Source of the DNA: Davidsoniella eucalypti
Lineage: Eukaryota; Ascomycota; Sordariomycetes; Microascales; Ceratocystidaceae
Assembly: GCA_004009845.1 (NCBI GenBank)
Contig: RMBW01000070.1
Span: 1 to 64,000, forward strand
DNA: 64,000 nt
Direction of reading: 5' to 3'
Shown: one piece after another, positions 24,333 through 39,800 of the stretch
Layout of the letters: each line of letters starts with the position of its first letter
Numbering within the stretch: the first letter of the stretch is position 1
Notes under the pieces: model-generated
Told to the model about the DNA's origin: nothing
What the model saw: only the letters and a program-made list of their open reading frames with translations
Databases searched by the model: none
Position numbers and translations under genes: made by a program

Positions 24333-27300
24333 CTGTAGTAAGATATGGGCCTGATATGGCAATCATTAACGAACCTTGATATTTTCTTCACCCAAAGCCA
24401 GACATCGTGAGCGCATTAAGACGGGCCAATGTATAGTCAACTCCCGATGTCTCTGACGCCAGGCGAAGCCTATTTACGGTCCTTTCTAGACGTGTAGTCG
24501 GGGCGGTTGTGGTGGTGACCTCCCGCGCCTTTGTCGCAAAAGTCTAGCAACCCGCTAAACTTGCTGGATGTTTCGGTAATTTCACAAGGCTTCGTTCTCT
24601 TCTCTAAGGCTATATTCTCCCTTTGTCCTTATTTCGTCCCTGTAGTTTTTATTTCACCAAGTCAAAGTTTCTCCTTTGAACCCCCTCAAGCTTCTCCTGC
24701 TTCGCTCGGTTCAACCCACTAAAAGTATAGCTCGGCCGACCGCTCTTTAGGGCTTTTGGGCGTAATTTTATAGTGGGAATAAGAGGAAAAGGCGCAACAA
24801 ACGGCACCCTGAACGCTAGCAATACTAAAAAGAATAATCTGCTTAGGCCCTAGACCTTAACTCCTGCCATCCCCTGGCCTTTGTTTTCTTCTTTTTTTTT
24901 TTTTTTTCTCGTTGCTATTATTATTGCCACTTTTTATTCTGATATTCCTTGCGTAGAATCTTCCATGAAGAGACACGCCTAACAAAGAACCTAAACTGAG
25001 TCCAACTAAACCACCGGAGATCAGTATGGATATCACTAATACTGCGGCTGCTACCGCCTAGCGCTGCTTTTTTGTCTTATTACTAGGGATTGACTGCTAA
25101 CTGCGACTCTTTGTCCCCGCCAGTGGACTTTGAGTCCTCTACTGCCTCATTTGGTGTTATTAGAGAAGTCTCTGCGTTGCCCAGTCCAGTCGGGTTGCCA
25201 CAGGCAATGCTATATTATGTAGCCAGTAAAACAGTCTCCCCTAGTATGCTAGGACCCAGTCTAGAAATCAAGTAATTTTTCAATTTTTACTTGCTTAATC
25301 ACTGTAAGAGTGCTTCATTTTTCCAGTCTACTGGGATCGCTACAGCATTTTATCAGGCTTTACAATAAATTGCAGTGTGTTTTCTTTTGACTGGAGCTGC
25401 CGTGAGCGTCAAGCCGTGTTTGGCTAATGATTTTCTTCCCTTTCCTCCTCTTTTGCTCTTATTAATTGTTATTAGTGCTGCTTAGGCCCGTAACAAGATG
25501 CCTGTTGTAGCCTGCGTTGCTAGGTAAGAAAACGTAACCTTGCAGTCAGGACACCGGGGATCGGTGTCTACAATGACTGTAGCGTCTTCCAATTTGCTCT
25601 ATAGTGGCCATAGTAGCAATAATTGGTCCTTTTAATTGATATTGGGAGTGGATAGTAACACGGTCAACCATTAATCGATGTATATCAAATATCGTGAAAA
25701 GGCCAAAAGGAAAAGGCAAAAGTTCGGTGATTCCTTTGTGCAGATGCCTACTGGCATGTGCCAATATATGTATATGTAGGCTTATCGTTTGCTACTATGC
25801 AAGACGAACCACCTTAAGGCACAACCTACTGTAGAACACAAGGCCGCCTCTAGACGCCAATAGTTTAACGATGAAGGCCATCTGCATATTAGAAGCAGGC
25901 ACTTTCGGCAGCCTAATCCTGTAGTGTTACTGGCGATGAGTTTTGCTGTATCAGAAAAGCCAGCCTAAGCGGCCAGTTCTTCCTGTAGCTTGGAGAATCT
26001 AACATGTTTACAACTACACTTTGTTGCACAAGAGCAGCGAACGAAGTAGACAGGCATGATCGCTTACTAACCAGACCGCCAAGGATATTGGATAATGATA
26101 AGCCTGTGTCTCAAACTGGTGAACATCATCTATCTTTTACTCAAAAAAGGTGCCAAATGTGATTTAAATACAGCTTATCAAGCCCTTCCATGAATCGGAA
26201 AATACAAAAAGAGAGAAAGAGGCTGTGTAGTTTGTGAATATGCAGACTCTTAGTTTCAAACCATTCCCCCAATAAGTACCAAAGCCTATACTGTAACGAT
26301 ACAAAGAAACAATGAAAAAGATACAAAGCGTCCTTGGCCCTACTAAAGAAACTCTAGGCTTATTGTCAATTTAGACATTGTACATTGAAGCGGTCCCTCT
26401 TCGGAGCTAAGCACGACAATTAAAAGATCCTTTGACCATCTCCTACACATTGCAACATGTAAAAAGAGGGAAGCGTTAGCGGATTGGCCTAAGCTAATTC
26501 AAGCTTGGTAGCCCTTTTGCAAAGAATTTCGCCAGGAATCTGAGGGGACCAGTGGAAAATAGCATAGGAAGATAAACATCAGCCTCGCTAGAGGTTTTTG
26601 AACTTGCAAATTGAGATGACGCCGGAGGAGGCAATAGATTTGAAGTCGTAGTACTGCTACTAACCCGGCAGCACCTTATGTTAGCGTGGGGTGTTTATGA
26701 TCACCGTCTTGAAACAAGGCTGAGCGAACAGTTTGTTCTAAGTCAACGGTGATGATCCCGTCTGTTTACTCAGGCCTTAGCAACCACCGTAAGGTAAATT
26801 GCTGTTGACTGTACTTTTTGATTAGTACTACATTCGTTATCGTTGGCGACTGTTGCCACCGATGCTACGACTGTCCATTACTCAAGGCCGCGGCATTTGC
26901 TACATCTCGCCAATGCTGTACTTGGGATACATGTTACTGATTGTTATAGGAGCAAACCATATAGGCACTCCAACAGGCTTATCATCACCAAAATGCAGCA
27001 AGCACAGTTCTGTTTCCGAATCAGAAGATCGGTATCATCGACTGATTATGGTGGAACAATCCGTAAATCGCCACAGGCGACGTTGGTTGCTGAAGAAGGC
27101 CAGACAAATATTCTCCTAGTTTTTGCACCTATGTTTTCTTCACGATAAAATTATCGTACAAGCGTCAGCTCGCGACACATCGTTTACTTTCGGCCGCTTT
27201 GGGCGATCGTTACTGGGCAACCATGCACCTTTCTGCCCAGACCAGTCTGGGGTCCGTGTATCAAGTATTGAATTCAGGCGATATTTTGGACGACCAGCAA

Positions 27301-30300
27301 GCTCAAGTCTAGTCCAGTCTTCCTGTAAGTAGTACAGTACACGCCTCTCCGAGAGAAGACAAGAGAGACAAATCACTTGTGAAAGGGCACAAATAACCAT
27401 TGGGCGATTCTGATCCAGCTGCATGGAAGGATCGGCGCATAGGTTGAACTGGGGTTTGTCTTAGACATCAACACCCAGACAATCCATATCGAGAATTCGG
27501 TCGTGAGATCAAAAGCTTTAGTACCTATATGGACAGCTAGGTGCTATATTATCTTCAGGCCAGAATATCTGGCTTGTGAAGGCGCTTAGGTTACTATCAA
27601 TGAACCGGATCGTAGCCCAGAGTGATTGGCATGCCCGGCGTTTCGTTGTCATTCCGATAGCAGACTACAATTTTAATGATGTGGGCAACTGTAGACAGCT
27701 GTAGTCAGGCAGTATGCTATAGTCCTGCCAGCTGGCAGTAACAGCAACATCGAAGCGTCACCGCGCAACCAACTCTCAAATTCTACATTCAAAACAACAG
27801 CAATAAAACGACGAAATAAGAACATCTCATTCATTTGAACCGAGATGGAATTCTCTTACCGTTCAACCACCAATCAAATCTATATTACAAAAAGACAAAG
27901 GGTAAAATAGAGCGCTCTTTAGCTGATATTACAATTACAGTTCACTCAGATCATAAGAATCCTTACCTTCCATTATTATGACAGCATGCATAATCAAACA
28001 AAGCTGGCTTTGGCCGGACTGCAGTATTACAGGCTGTAAATCGAATTACGAGTGCCTCGGTATATCCTACTAGTCTAACAACAAGTCCAGTAGGTGTACA
28101 TACATAGCACTAGAAGCACAGACAGGCCTGTTTCCACTAAGCCGCAGCAAGCAGCAAAAGTAACGACAATCACCATACTAGCCTCAACACTCCCATTTCC
28201 GAGCCGCTGTAGTCACTACAACTATAACTTTACGCGCCAATAAAGAGCCGGTACAAGAGGAATGACAACTGGGATACAGGCTGCTTTTGCCCTTTGACGT
28301 AGCTTGACAACCCCAGCTGAGACTCTGCTCATCTCTCGCGAACCACTAGGCTTCTTTCGGTCTTACGCACGAACATTTTTATAGACAAAAACCCCAAGAA
28401 AACGGTCAAGAAGAAAGACTTCCTACTGTTATGACAAGAATCAAAGTAACCTTCTGAGCTTCTGGGTCTTCTTCGGATATTAGGGGACAAGGCCTTGCTT
28501 AGTTATGTGTGTTTTTCTTTCGGCGTAGCTAAGCCAAACAGACGAGAACACGATCGGGTTTCTCTGGTGTAGGATAAGGTCCTCACGGCCCACATTCTGA
28601 TCTTGGCTAGCCAAGTTGTCGTGGTACCAGGTAAAAGAGCAAAATGCTCTCTAGAAGTCTAAGGTTTGGTTTGAGTAAAGCTTCCCTTGTTGATGTTTTC
28701 TTGCGTTGCTATAGGTGAGGCCATCGCCTTGATCTTCCTGCGTGTTTCATAAGAACGAAAAAACTATACTTGGTAGTATCAATATTACAGCTATAATTCA
28801 AACTTAGATCTAATTGTCCTTTGATGAACTAACCCTAGACTAGATGAAGCAAACAAACAAGGAACAACTAAGGAAAACCCCGAAACCCCCCCCAAAAACA
28901 GGCTTTTTGTTTGAGTTTCTTCTTCTCTTGCTGCACGAACTTAGTGCGTACATATTGCCTAGCCTATCAAAGGCTTGTCGAAAAAAAAAAACCAAACAGA
29001 AAGGAAGAAAAGAAAAAGAAAACAAGCAAGCAATATTTTCAAGCTTATCCTGTTCTCCGCCTTGCTCTGAGAGCTTACAGGATATGGAAGAGGGTTTACT
29101 GCACTATAACCCGATTATCTTTGATCAAGAAACGCAGATATTACATCACACGTTCTCGGTTAGTCTCTTGCGTACTTGGGATCAAAACCCGGGCGTAGGT
29201 AAGCCTTAGTATTACATATATGTTCAACTTTGTGAGCTGATATAGAAAGGCCCTTCTTTGTTATATCTGTTGGAATAGCCATTAAGTAGCGTTTGCCAGC
29301 TCCTTTCATGAGGTGTACTGAAATCTCCCTTCTTTTGTTCTCATTCTCGTATACACAATCTAGATTTACCTTCCGTATAGTCAACGCCTAAGCCGATGTT
29401 TGCGTTCTAACAATGACGGTATCCCGTAGTGCCTCAAACACTATAACCCTTTTCAAACCCCATCTATCACATCAACGATGAATTGAAAAGGGAGCAAGTA
29501 AACAAACTGTTTGCACGAAAACCTCAGACTCACCGCTTCTTTCACTGCCTTCCTGATCCTGTCACTTGTCATTTACCGCAGTTTATAGATATTGCACGTA
29601 CGCCCCTCCAACATCCTGCTATTTGTATATGTTCTGACGAGAAAGTTTGGGTTACCTTGGCTCGGGTCTCATTCTGATCTCATAATCTCCCCGGTCCGAT
29701 CCGGCACCACTCAAATGGAACGTGTTTAGCGTGTTGCTCCAGCAGCTCTAGGCCACAGTCTGATCTTTCTTTTCCCTTTGGACCATCGCTTGAAGAGCCA
29801 ACTCTACTGATATCTGAGTGCTTTTTGTATGTTTTCTTTCTTTATACCAACTGCCAAAGAACATTGATTAGTTGGGACTGTAGCTGTTGTCTCTGAAGCC
29901 AAGTGATCTTTTTTTTTTGGTCCATTTCCCTCTTTATATTTTCTTAAACAAGCCCTGGTGCTAGACGACGGTTGCTATGTGACAGAGAACCGCCCAAGAG
30001 CCCTAAAAACAATATAGGACAGCACCAACTGGTTAACATCTTATGATCTGCCTCTTGCAAAAGAATTGGTTCGAGAAGAGAAACCCTGGCCTAGCGTTCA
30101 TGGCGGCATGAGGCGAGCACTAGACAAGGGCTATCTGTTCTATTTTCTATATTGTATATCTTGCTACACGCTCTCACATGACTGATGCAGTAAGAACAAG
30201 GTAGAATCTGCCTATTACAATGTAACGCTATCAAGGCTGGAAACAGAGCCAGTTAGAAGCTAAGCCTACTGGACATGGCTTACATCTCAAGACTCGGCAT

Positions 30301-33300
30301 ATATTGTTTCCAGTATACTGTGTAAAGACCCAGCTAGACAACGTATGTAAACTGTACATGTGTTCCATAGTTCTACATGTCACAGGCACAAGTCTCAAGA
30401 GAAGAAACAGAGCCCTGCCCTAGCACTGTATTCCTCTGTAGCGAACAAGAATATACATGGTAAACAAAAGAAAGATGAGTGAGAGCCTGCCGTTGCTATT
30501 TGGTACAGCATCTTGTCATTGTATCTTCAACTGTAGGATCTGGTGGCCTGGGTATTTCGCTCAGATTTCGTCACTGCTTGTTCAACAAAGCGCTTCGGAG
30601 CGGAAGAAATGATCCCAGCTCTCTCATCGGATTAAGCCATGTAGATATTTGTCGCAGGTTGACCAAACAAACGCTAAGAGAAAAAAAGCCGTGACTTTAT
30701 GTTCATCCTCAATGGCTATGTTCTTCGGACTTTGAGGATCGTAGTAGTAGTAGCTCAGGTTACAGATTCAAATACATTTCCTATTTAGCTTGAAAGTCAA
30801 CAACACTGCCCCTCCTTCTTGAAACTTTTTTTTTCTTTTTGCTTGAGCTTTGTTGGAGAAGGTACTGAGCCAGCTAAGGCCTGGGGCTAGTCTTGGCCCG
30901 AGGAAAGTGTGTGTGGGTTTCTGTATAATTGTGTGCAAATATCTCTTTAATGTCTCACCCAGAAGAGACAGGATTCCATGATCTAGGCTTGGGGTAGGTC
31001 TAGTCTGTTCCTGAAATATCAAGGTATAGTTGCAACAATGTATCCAGAAAGGCACTGTCTAGTGAGCTAAGCCTGGCAAGGGCTTAGGGTCGTTATATGT
31101 TCGTTCATGGATCTATAGAGGGTAGTCTTTGAATATTTCGCAATGACTAAGCTATCAAAATGAAAGCCCAGACAGAACTTAAGAACCGAATGTACACTCT
31201 GAGCATCTCATTGTACATTCCGCCAATGCCACCAGTTGGCCCAGGAACATCTACACATAGTAGTCGCAACTAGGCGGCTCCCCTTAAGCCCCTAGCGAGC
31301 ACAAGTGAGTCAAGTGACAGCAGCAAGCACTTAAGAAAAAAAGGAGTCTATTATTCATGATGATTCCACAGACTAATCTCGTATGCTCATATACTCGTAT
31401 ACAGATAAGTCCATGTAAACACTTTGGCTCGTCAGTGCGGCGGTTCAAGATCGTAGTGGCGAAGCTTCTACTCCCGTTTATATTTGAAGAAAGAACGATA
31501 ACTATAGTTAACCTTTCCGTGCATATTTTAGTCTCACTTGCATATTGTTGCATAGTGGCGTATGCAGCCACTATAACAGGTCGCCATTGAACCAAGAAGA
31601 AGACGACAGACAGAGTGATGCCAGGATCTACTACTATAGGCCATGATTGTTTCCTCGTCTATTAGCCAAACATGGTGCGTTCTGGGTCTAATTACAGGCA
31701 CTAGTTCTTCTTTTTTGCCACAGTGTATAACAGAGTCGAGATATAGATCTAGATATATACTTGACTTACCTTATCACGTCGTTGCTGGTGTTAGCGTACG
31801 ACCAATCTCAAAAAAGCCTCTGTAGTAGCCGGCTATTTTGCTACTTAGTTGCACATTCATAGCAACCAGGGCACAGCTCTCAAACGGCTATCTAGCCAGT
31901 AATATCATCAGAACCGGCTGTGTTGCCTTGCCTGGTAGTAAGCCTTGGACCAGGCGAGACCAACGCCCTTTAGCGTAACGCTCCTCCCTCTCGATGCTCA
32001 TCTGTGATCAGATTCCATGGATTTCACTTGTACACGCCCTCCAATTCGGCCATGTTGTGTGTGCTTCCCACCCCGCACTCGTTGCTGTTATTTATCAGGT
32101 CCGTTGCTATGATCAGGTTCGAGAAGCTGTCCAGCATAGCCTACGGCAATGGCCAACGTTGAAATATCAGCTACCATGTCGGTTTCAACCTCGGAAAAGT
32201 TGTTGTTTATCCTTACTTTATCTTCTACTTATACGTGGATTTCGGCTTCCCTTCTCCATCCAGTAGGTCACCATCGCCACATCCTTGCAGCAATAGAGGG
32301 AATATAGTGTTTGGCACTAATCAAAGAAAACTATCTAGTTCCCTGACTGACAACAAAGGATATTTGGGGCAATGGGCTTTTAGGGAAAGAAATACGAATA
32401 CTACTATACTACTATTACCCGTTCTTTTTTTTCACTGCTTTGGTTTAACGGGTGGTTGGGAGTTCACGGTGGTTTAAGACGGCGTTTCCAGCTAGTACTA
32501 CAAACGCTTTGGAGTCTTTCCGGGAATACAAGGACTAACTAAGTAAATGAAATCATACACACCCTCCGAGTCTCAAGGCTTTAGTCTCCAGAGTAATCTA
32601 CCGTGCACAGGATGACGACAAGTTGCTGTGGCAAGAGACGGTCTTCTGTATAGTATTCTAAAGTTGATGTCGAAGCTATCTAGAAGGAGATGTATACATC
32701 AGCTCTCTATATTGCCCCCTTACAGCTTGTACCAAATCCTAGCAAGTCAATCTACCTTTTGGGTATCAATTGTTAGTTCTTTTCTTCAATAGTGCTCAAA
32801 AGAGCTGGCAAGGGTTTGTCTCATATAGAGAAACAATCTTTCCTTTTTCTACTTAAGCCGAAAGCAACCAGAAGCTCCAATGAAAGTGGTCTGTACTCAT
32901 CTTATTGTATTCTTTGTCGCAAAGATGTATCTCTGTAATGATAAAACAATGGTGAAGTTACATTGTAAGCACATCCTGCATATCTGAGAGTATGTGTGGG
33001 GTTTTTCTTTTCTTGATTTTTTTTCTTCGCTGTGTAGTTTTATTGCTCAGGATCATGCTTTGCTCACTTAATACTCTGGCAACCAGACAAAGACAAAGAC
33101 AGGGAAGCATTTAGTGATTAATATAAGAAAGAAAAAGGAAAAGGTTGGGCCTGAAGCTACTATAGCGAAGCCACTACTTTTAGTCTATGAAAGCTTTACC
33201 CATAAGTACCTTGAAAGATAAATGAAAAAAGGACATCATCGTATACTAGGTACGGACTAACCGCTCCTCGAACACGAAGAACTAGTTACTATAGAAGAAA

Positions 33301-33803
33301 ATCTCTTCACCGATGCTTTAGCACACATGTGTGAACTATTCCATCGGTGGTTTGCACTACTCGGTTCTCCTTCGTTTCTATGCATCTTTACCCAGTAAAG
33401 ACCCTTTTCTTGATGCCCCATCCCAGTCCAAGAACCACTATATCCGGGGAACCAACAGGAGCCAACCTCCAAGTTTTCTATCGTGATGGGGCCATGCCTT
33501 ATATTCTGCCTTCAGTAGGCTGGAAAATGCGCTTACCATCCCAGCTCCGTCGTGCTGTATTGTTTCTTCGTCTTCTTTGACAGGTTAAGTTTCCCGGACT
33601 TATCATGTCACATAACATTCACTCTCCACTACGACTATGCAGGTCGGCACATGCATCTGAAGTCTAATACTTGCCTGCATTAAGCTGTGATTACCGTGAC
33701 AAGCCCGAAGTTTGTGGTTCTTTTTTTGCATCATTGCCTTAGAAGGGTATTGTTCTTTATTATTCCCTAGAGTGGGTTCGAGTCAAGGTTGAGGGGATCC
33801 AGT

Positions 33804-33821
33804 ATCGTGCATATGCACGAT
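33804..33821. repeat. Perfect 18-bp palindrome
   Basis: ATCGTGCATATGCACGAT equals its own reverse complement, centred on CATATG. No gene is recognised within 10 kb on either side. It could be a dimeric protein-binding site, a cruciform-prone sequence or chance. Confidence 0.8.
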
Positions 33822-36800
33822 GCAGAATCAGCGAAGTCCCTGTAGCGTTTTTTTTCCTTTATCGACCCAGTGACTTGTTTTTTTGTTTCGTGTCGGCTGT
33901 TCTATTTTGTTCTTCTTAAGAAGAAGTCAGAGCTTCTGCATGCAGCTTGCGTTGGCTTCTTCCAGTAGCTCGGGTGCACTACGTGGAAAACAAAAAAGTG
34001 CTTCGATAGCCCTGAGTTTCCAACAAACAAAAGGCTTGCCTGGCTTTCACGTGAGCTAACATGCAGACCTAAGTTAGGGGCTAATGGGGGAGACAGATGT
34101 GGAAGAGAATTTCTGATGTCCGTTATGCGGCTCAAAGTGGCTGGTAATCCTCAAGCGGAACAGGAAACCTGGTCGAGAAATCAGGCAGCCAAAGGAAAAG
34201 TAAGAGAAGAAAATATACTGGCTTGGTTTGTTTTTGTGCACGGATCAAACAGACTATTCATAATTCTGAAATTTCTTCTAGAAGCTTTTTGCACAAACCT
34301 CGTTTTTTCCAAGTTATGCTGGTGCACCTGTCAAAGTGAAGACACAAGGCCTTGATATTTCTGCATTTCTATATACATAATAAAGAAGATAAACTTTGGG
34401 CAAGTGGCAAGTCAGTCATTTATAGTCGTAAACTTATATAGGGTTGAAGATATCTAAAAGGCAAGCTCATGTAAGTGGTTGTAGACTCATACGCCGAGTA
34501 TAATAAGGGTTCGGTATACGCTCTGAACCCGAAACTTTGTCTCACATAGGGTTCCGATGAGATCTGACACTTGGGGTTTGCGTCAAGGGTTGTCGTCTTC
34601 GGTTCGGCCAAACCCTTGTCTTTGATCTATCTTTGGCACAAATCACATTGCAACAAACCTTGCTTCGCATCTTTTTGACTTGTTTTCTTTGTTTCTATTA
34701 GTCTTGTTAGTTCAGTTTTTTTTAGTTCTAATTAAGGATAAGTGTGTTGGTAGAATTTCTGTACGATTTAATCTGATGTCAATCACATCATATCATAGCT
34801 TCAAGTGGTAAAAGACTACCTTATTAGTATTAAATATAGCAAATTTACGACATATTATCAATTGGCCCTTGTTGTCAAATGATTAGTCTTCTTGTTCCTA
34901 CAATTACACGATGGAATTCTCAGCGCTAAAACGCAATCAATGAAATCACGTATAGAGCGCGAAATTTACCGCCACGCTAACGTTTTAGTGACGGCTAGCG
35001 ATTTCACAGGATCAGAAACTATGATGATGATGATTTTATTTATATTCTAGAGATTATCCAAGTCTCGAAATATTGATTTCTAATTGTCGGCAAATACGGA
35101 TATTTCCATTCAAACTTGGCGCTGTCTTCAATTGTACTAGCCAACAAACAATACAAGCAGGAAAAGAGTTATTCTTGTTTTACTTCTAGATTTGCATAAT
35201 CATAGGCAGAACAAGCCAATCACGCCTTATATTCACTGAAGAGTTTCGAAGAGTCCCCAAAAGATAAAAGCTATTGATAACGCTAAACCAAGACAGCTGA
35301 AAGGAGGAGAGAAGATAAGAAAGCAAGTCCCAAGTCTCCGAGCCGAATGTGACGGCACCATCTTGTTTTGTTTGATCACCGCTCAATCTTGCTTAGAAGA
35401 GATAAAAATCAACAACAAAGCTGGGCTGCGTTTACATACTTTCTTATGCATACATTATCCTTTTGTTTATGTTTCCTCTTCGCTCTTTTACCCCGCTCCA
35501 AATCCACGCGTCTCCGGACATCCATTCGAGGAAATACATCGTAGGATAATAAAAGGACCGGTCAGCTAAGCTTGAGATGAAAGACTTGGCCCAGTCTCGG
35601 CTGTTTTGAGTTGTCTTTCAGCCGACCTGCTTCTGAAGCCTTATTTGTGGACGTCAATGTCAACACTGTTGTACTCAATCTGTAGCCTGTTCTATGTCTA
35701 GAAAGTAGTAGTGCATGATTTATTATGCACTCTGTAGGTCTTAAAAACGACCGCCTTGTTATTATCTGTACATCTACTTGTATCATATCTATGTACATCC
35801 TATCTTGTGCCGTGTTTATTCTCATGAGAAGACCAGTAAAGCAGACCTCATTCTGATGTTTTAAGGTTTTATTCCTGATCTTGTCAAGCGAATAGCCAGA
35901 CCGCTTCTTGATGCCGTCCTATCTATATTATTAGGCAAAATAGTAATATGCATATCTCCATCACAGTACCATGTTTGCTTGGGGCAGCCTAGACAAGTGC
36001 TCTGACACAAAACAAATGCTCCGAGAATGATACAACGACACAAACTTTTTGTAATTTAGCTCACTGCGCTGATACTTGACACATATTCGCCTGAATTTTA
36101 TAGTATAGTTGCCATTATATTCTAGTTTCCTATCCTCCCTAGCCTGTTAGCCTCACGGCAATCACAATCCCTGGGATAAGAACATGGCCTAGACCAAAGG
36201 TTGTGATTTAGGTACGTATTTGTGGTATAAAATCAAATACTTCAAGTTGTGAAGATATTGCTCGATTTGTTTGGCTATCTTGGCAATCGACGCAAACTTA
36301 GGCCTACACATTTAGTTTACGCGAAACAGATAAAACCTCAAACAGATATATTCTTCTATCCATCATACGAGCCACGGATGGCTATAGAAGAGTGCGGTGA
36401 TAAAGCATGAGAATTCATCAATACTTGATTGTAAACCAATTCCCATCAAGTGTTTGGGTTTCCTAGCCGACACGGCTACACTGGAGTATTCTTTTTCTCC
36501 TGATAACTTGATATATAAATATCTGATGTTAGCATTTATATATTGTACCCTGAAGTATCTTCATTTTAAGTTGTTATAGAACTTGCGTGATTGGCAGATA
36601 ATGTCTCTTTTTTATTTTTATTATTTTATATAATTATCTCTATCTACAGGTACACCCAAACGAACGATGCGGTGAAGAGTTTTCAAGCCAGTGATGTCAT
36701 GTGCAGCAACAAAACATGCATGTTGACTGCTTATGAATCTATTAGACGTGAAAACTCTATCAATTTCCGGCTTTCGGGTTGTCAAGAGGTTGGTGATGCT

Positions 36801-39800
36801 CCATCTTTTGCTGCCGTTTTCCACAAGTTACTCCACGATGAAGCGAGTTGCCCTGGGCAATAAAACCAATCAACAACAGAATGCACCGAAAAGAACTCCA
36901 CTATATACTGAAAAAAGAAGGAAAAAATGGGAAAAATGATTCACTAGTATTGCTCCTGCCGGTTGATTTTGACAGATACGTTTTTACATTTCAACAGTTG
37001 ATGATTGATTAATTGCTAACAGCTCGGCTGGGTTGTGCAGAAGCGAGCTGCAGCAGGAAAAAATAATCAACTTGAGCAAGGGAATAAGACCACTTCTTTC
37101 TCCTGCACTGAAATATAACATGGTAGTATTACACCGAAAAACTGCCTAAGCTCTGCTAGTTTTCGAGGAAACCGGAGAAATATTATTGTACTATCCGGAC
37201 CCGCGAAGTAATCTGCTGGCAAGAACTATATAAATTATATCGTGAGTAAGCGAATCGTCATAATTGTCCCCAATCTTTCTTCTTCGCCATGGATCATGCA
37301 TTGTTTGGAGAGGAAAAAATCACAAGCTTAAAAACTGCGCTTGATTACTGCAGGTATCTTAAAAGACCAAGACAATGATCCATTGTCTTGTCTCTCGACA
37401 TGCTTGTGAATTTCACGATCAACCAATGCACATGTTCCATGACCAGAAAACCCCCGTCTCTTGGCCTAACATTTACTCAACACTTTCCATAGACAGCCCG
37501 TGGCATATTTCGTAGGAAACTCAAGAGACAAAACTCGTTGCAGTGGACAAATATCAACATAGCAACAAACTGTAATAAATCACATCTTTCCTCCGTGGAT
37601 AAAGCGTCTACGTGTGTCGTCACTGCACAGCAAAGTGTGGGGTTGCACAGGCGTAAACAAGCTGCCGTTTTAGGAAAGTGGATAGGGTCGCGACATCACG
37701 TGACTACGCGGCTCTGGATCATTGAGATTAGGAGCATGATATCTAACGACATGTCTTCTTGTGTCTGTTCAAATTAGACGTTAGATTGACAATTGACGAT
37801 ATAATACACAAACAATATGCCTAGTATCCCGAAATGATATCTCCCTAATAGGCCTTGTCATATGAAATAACCTCTCATCTGAAAATAGCCGAATGATCGG
37901 CAAATCCTAGTCTTTGGTACGTTGCTTTTTTTTCTTTTATTTTTCTTAAAACAATATGTTGCTAAGCTATGGTAAAATATTGGCGCCTACACTATAAGGA
38001 TGGGGCTTCCGTGATAATCGGTCAATTGTAGGAGAAGAGAACGGTGTTGTATATATGAGCATATTCTTTCCCTGTATCTAGTAAACTATTCTATCGGCGC
38101 CATGTTGACTTTTATTTAAATCATTTTTTATCAACTAGATATCATCGTGACATCGGCTTACAGGGGTTTCGTATGAAAACATCATGAATACGATTGATTG
38201 CCAGAAGGAGATTCTGGCTTAGTCACGAGCCGACAGGGCTAACCTAATCAAGAAGCTAAAGAAGTCAGCGTTTGATACTTTTGTTTTCTTCGTAAATTTG
38301 CCTACAATATCTAGGCTCACTTGGTTGCTCGGCAAATTGCGACTACCACAACAAATAGAAGTGTCAATACTAAGAAAGGTATTCCTTTTTCTTACGCAAT
38401 ATAAATCTAACGAAGCCTGTTATTTCAGGGCATCTATAACTCATATTTCTTAATAGCCAACTAAAGACGTCCTTTTGATCTAAGAAATTTCGCCTGTCGG
38501 TCTCCCTTATAGTCCGCAACTAAGGCCTTCTGGAAGCCTTCGAATCTTAGTTTACATGACTAGAACTAAAATGGTGGATAAATAACCTAAAACCTAATAA
38601 CAAAGCTCGGGGCTTTGACATCATACTCGACATCACTAGTACATCCACTAACAATAACGTCCTTTGAACCATGCCCAAGTTGACCCAAGCAAAAGCGGCA
38701 CTGTTCACTAACGGAGCTTTCATGTTATTTATTCTACTCCGAAGTACCTGAAGAGTACGAATCATAAATGTCTTCTACATCTGTATGCCTCTTGTTCTGG
38801 GAGACTTCCTTGTGCTATTGTTGAGCTTTGCGTAATGCAATATCGGCGTACAGGGCTGCCAAGTCATATACACAACTGGTACATAATACATATGAAAAAG
38901 GAACGAAGAGCAAATACATATTCCCCTTGTGCAAGAAAAAAGGCCAATGCTTGTGCTTGGATTACTGGCAGCGCTCTGATCACAAAACTATTATGGCTAA
39001 TCCTAGCAATAGATAGCCCTGTGTTGTCACTATACTAACAGTTGTACACTAAAAATACAGTATATTGCTGTTAGGGTCTTGTATCTTGAATTTCATTATA
39101 GCAAGAGGGAAAAAGAAAAAAAAAAGATGTGGCCCTGGTCACTTTTGTTGCCAGCGGCCCGCGCGAACGAGATGAGGGTAATGTCAAATCATCATCTCCC
39201 GCTTCACCGCTCTTCAGCGCAAAGCCCAAGCCATATAGTAAGCAGAAAAATAGACGTCGGGAAATCTCTGCTTGATCTTGCTTTGAGCCTCATTAGCCAG
39301 CATCAACAGCAAAAGCAACAGTGCTCATAGAACAGATCTCACATTCCCTGGTTTTATTCGGTTTGTTACCAGTCCCAAGTGGTTCAAGTATGATGAGCAC
39401 GGGTAAATCGAACTTTCTTTGACAGCGTACCTTTATTTTTTGAGCTCATGTATCTTTCTGACGGGCATTCCAGAACATGGAGTCTATGTTGATGCATATA
39501 CTCTGATTCAGGTGAAGTCTCCACGACCCTTATTCTTGTTTCCTCTCATGCAGCCGGCTACTCCTTTCATAGCGGGATGTCCTCCATCCTACACATAGCA
39601 GATATAGAAAGCTTGAGTGCAGTATATAGCTGAGTAAAAGCCTTGTTACTAGCTGAAACGACAAAAAAGGTCAGTGAATCCGTTTCTGCAGATTAACTAA
39701 GAGCATTTTCATATGGCGAACAGTCGAGCCTAGGAATGTCTGAAACTCGCACTTGCAGCTGCCAATATCCTAATTCTATTCTTAGAGACCTGCAGCTGCG

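Noticed and set aside
24950..25060. Minus-strand hydrophobic segment resembling a membrane helix (ILISGGLVGLSLGSLLG)
   Set aside because: Stops flank it on the upstream side, and I could not connect it to other exons with convincing splice sites.
26843..27148. Two overlapping frames of 101 and 88 codons
   Set aside because: Neither shows family motifs, and overlap in two frames of one strand argues for chance openness.
29160..29384. 74-codon minus-strand frame with protein-like composition
   Set aside because: No family recognised, and neighbouring frames are full of stops; it may be a relic but there is no support.
31994..32266. 90-codon plus-strand frame
   Set aside because: It looked briefly like part of an enzyme, but no named motif could be matched.
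33770..33790. GGGTTCGAGTC, resembling a tRNA T-arm or B box
   Set aside because: No matching stems or acceptor arm around it.
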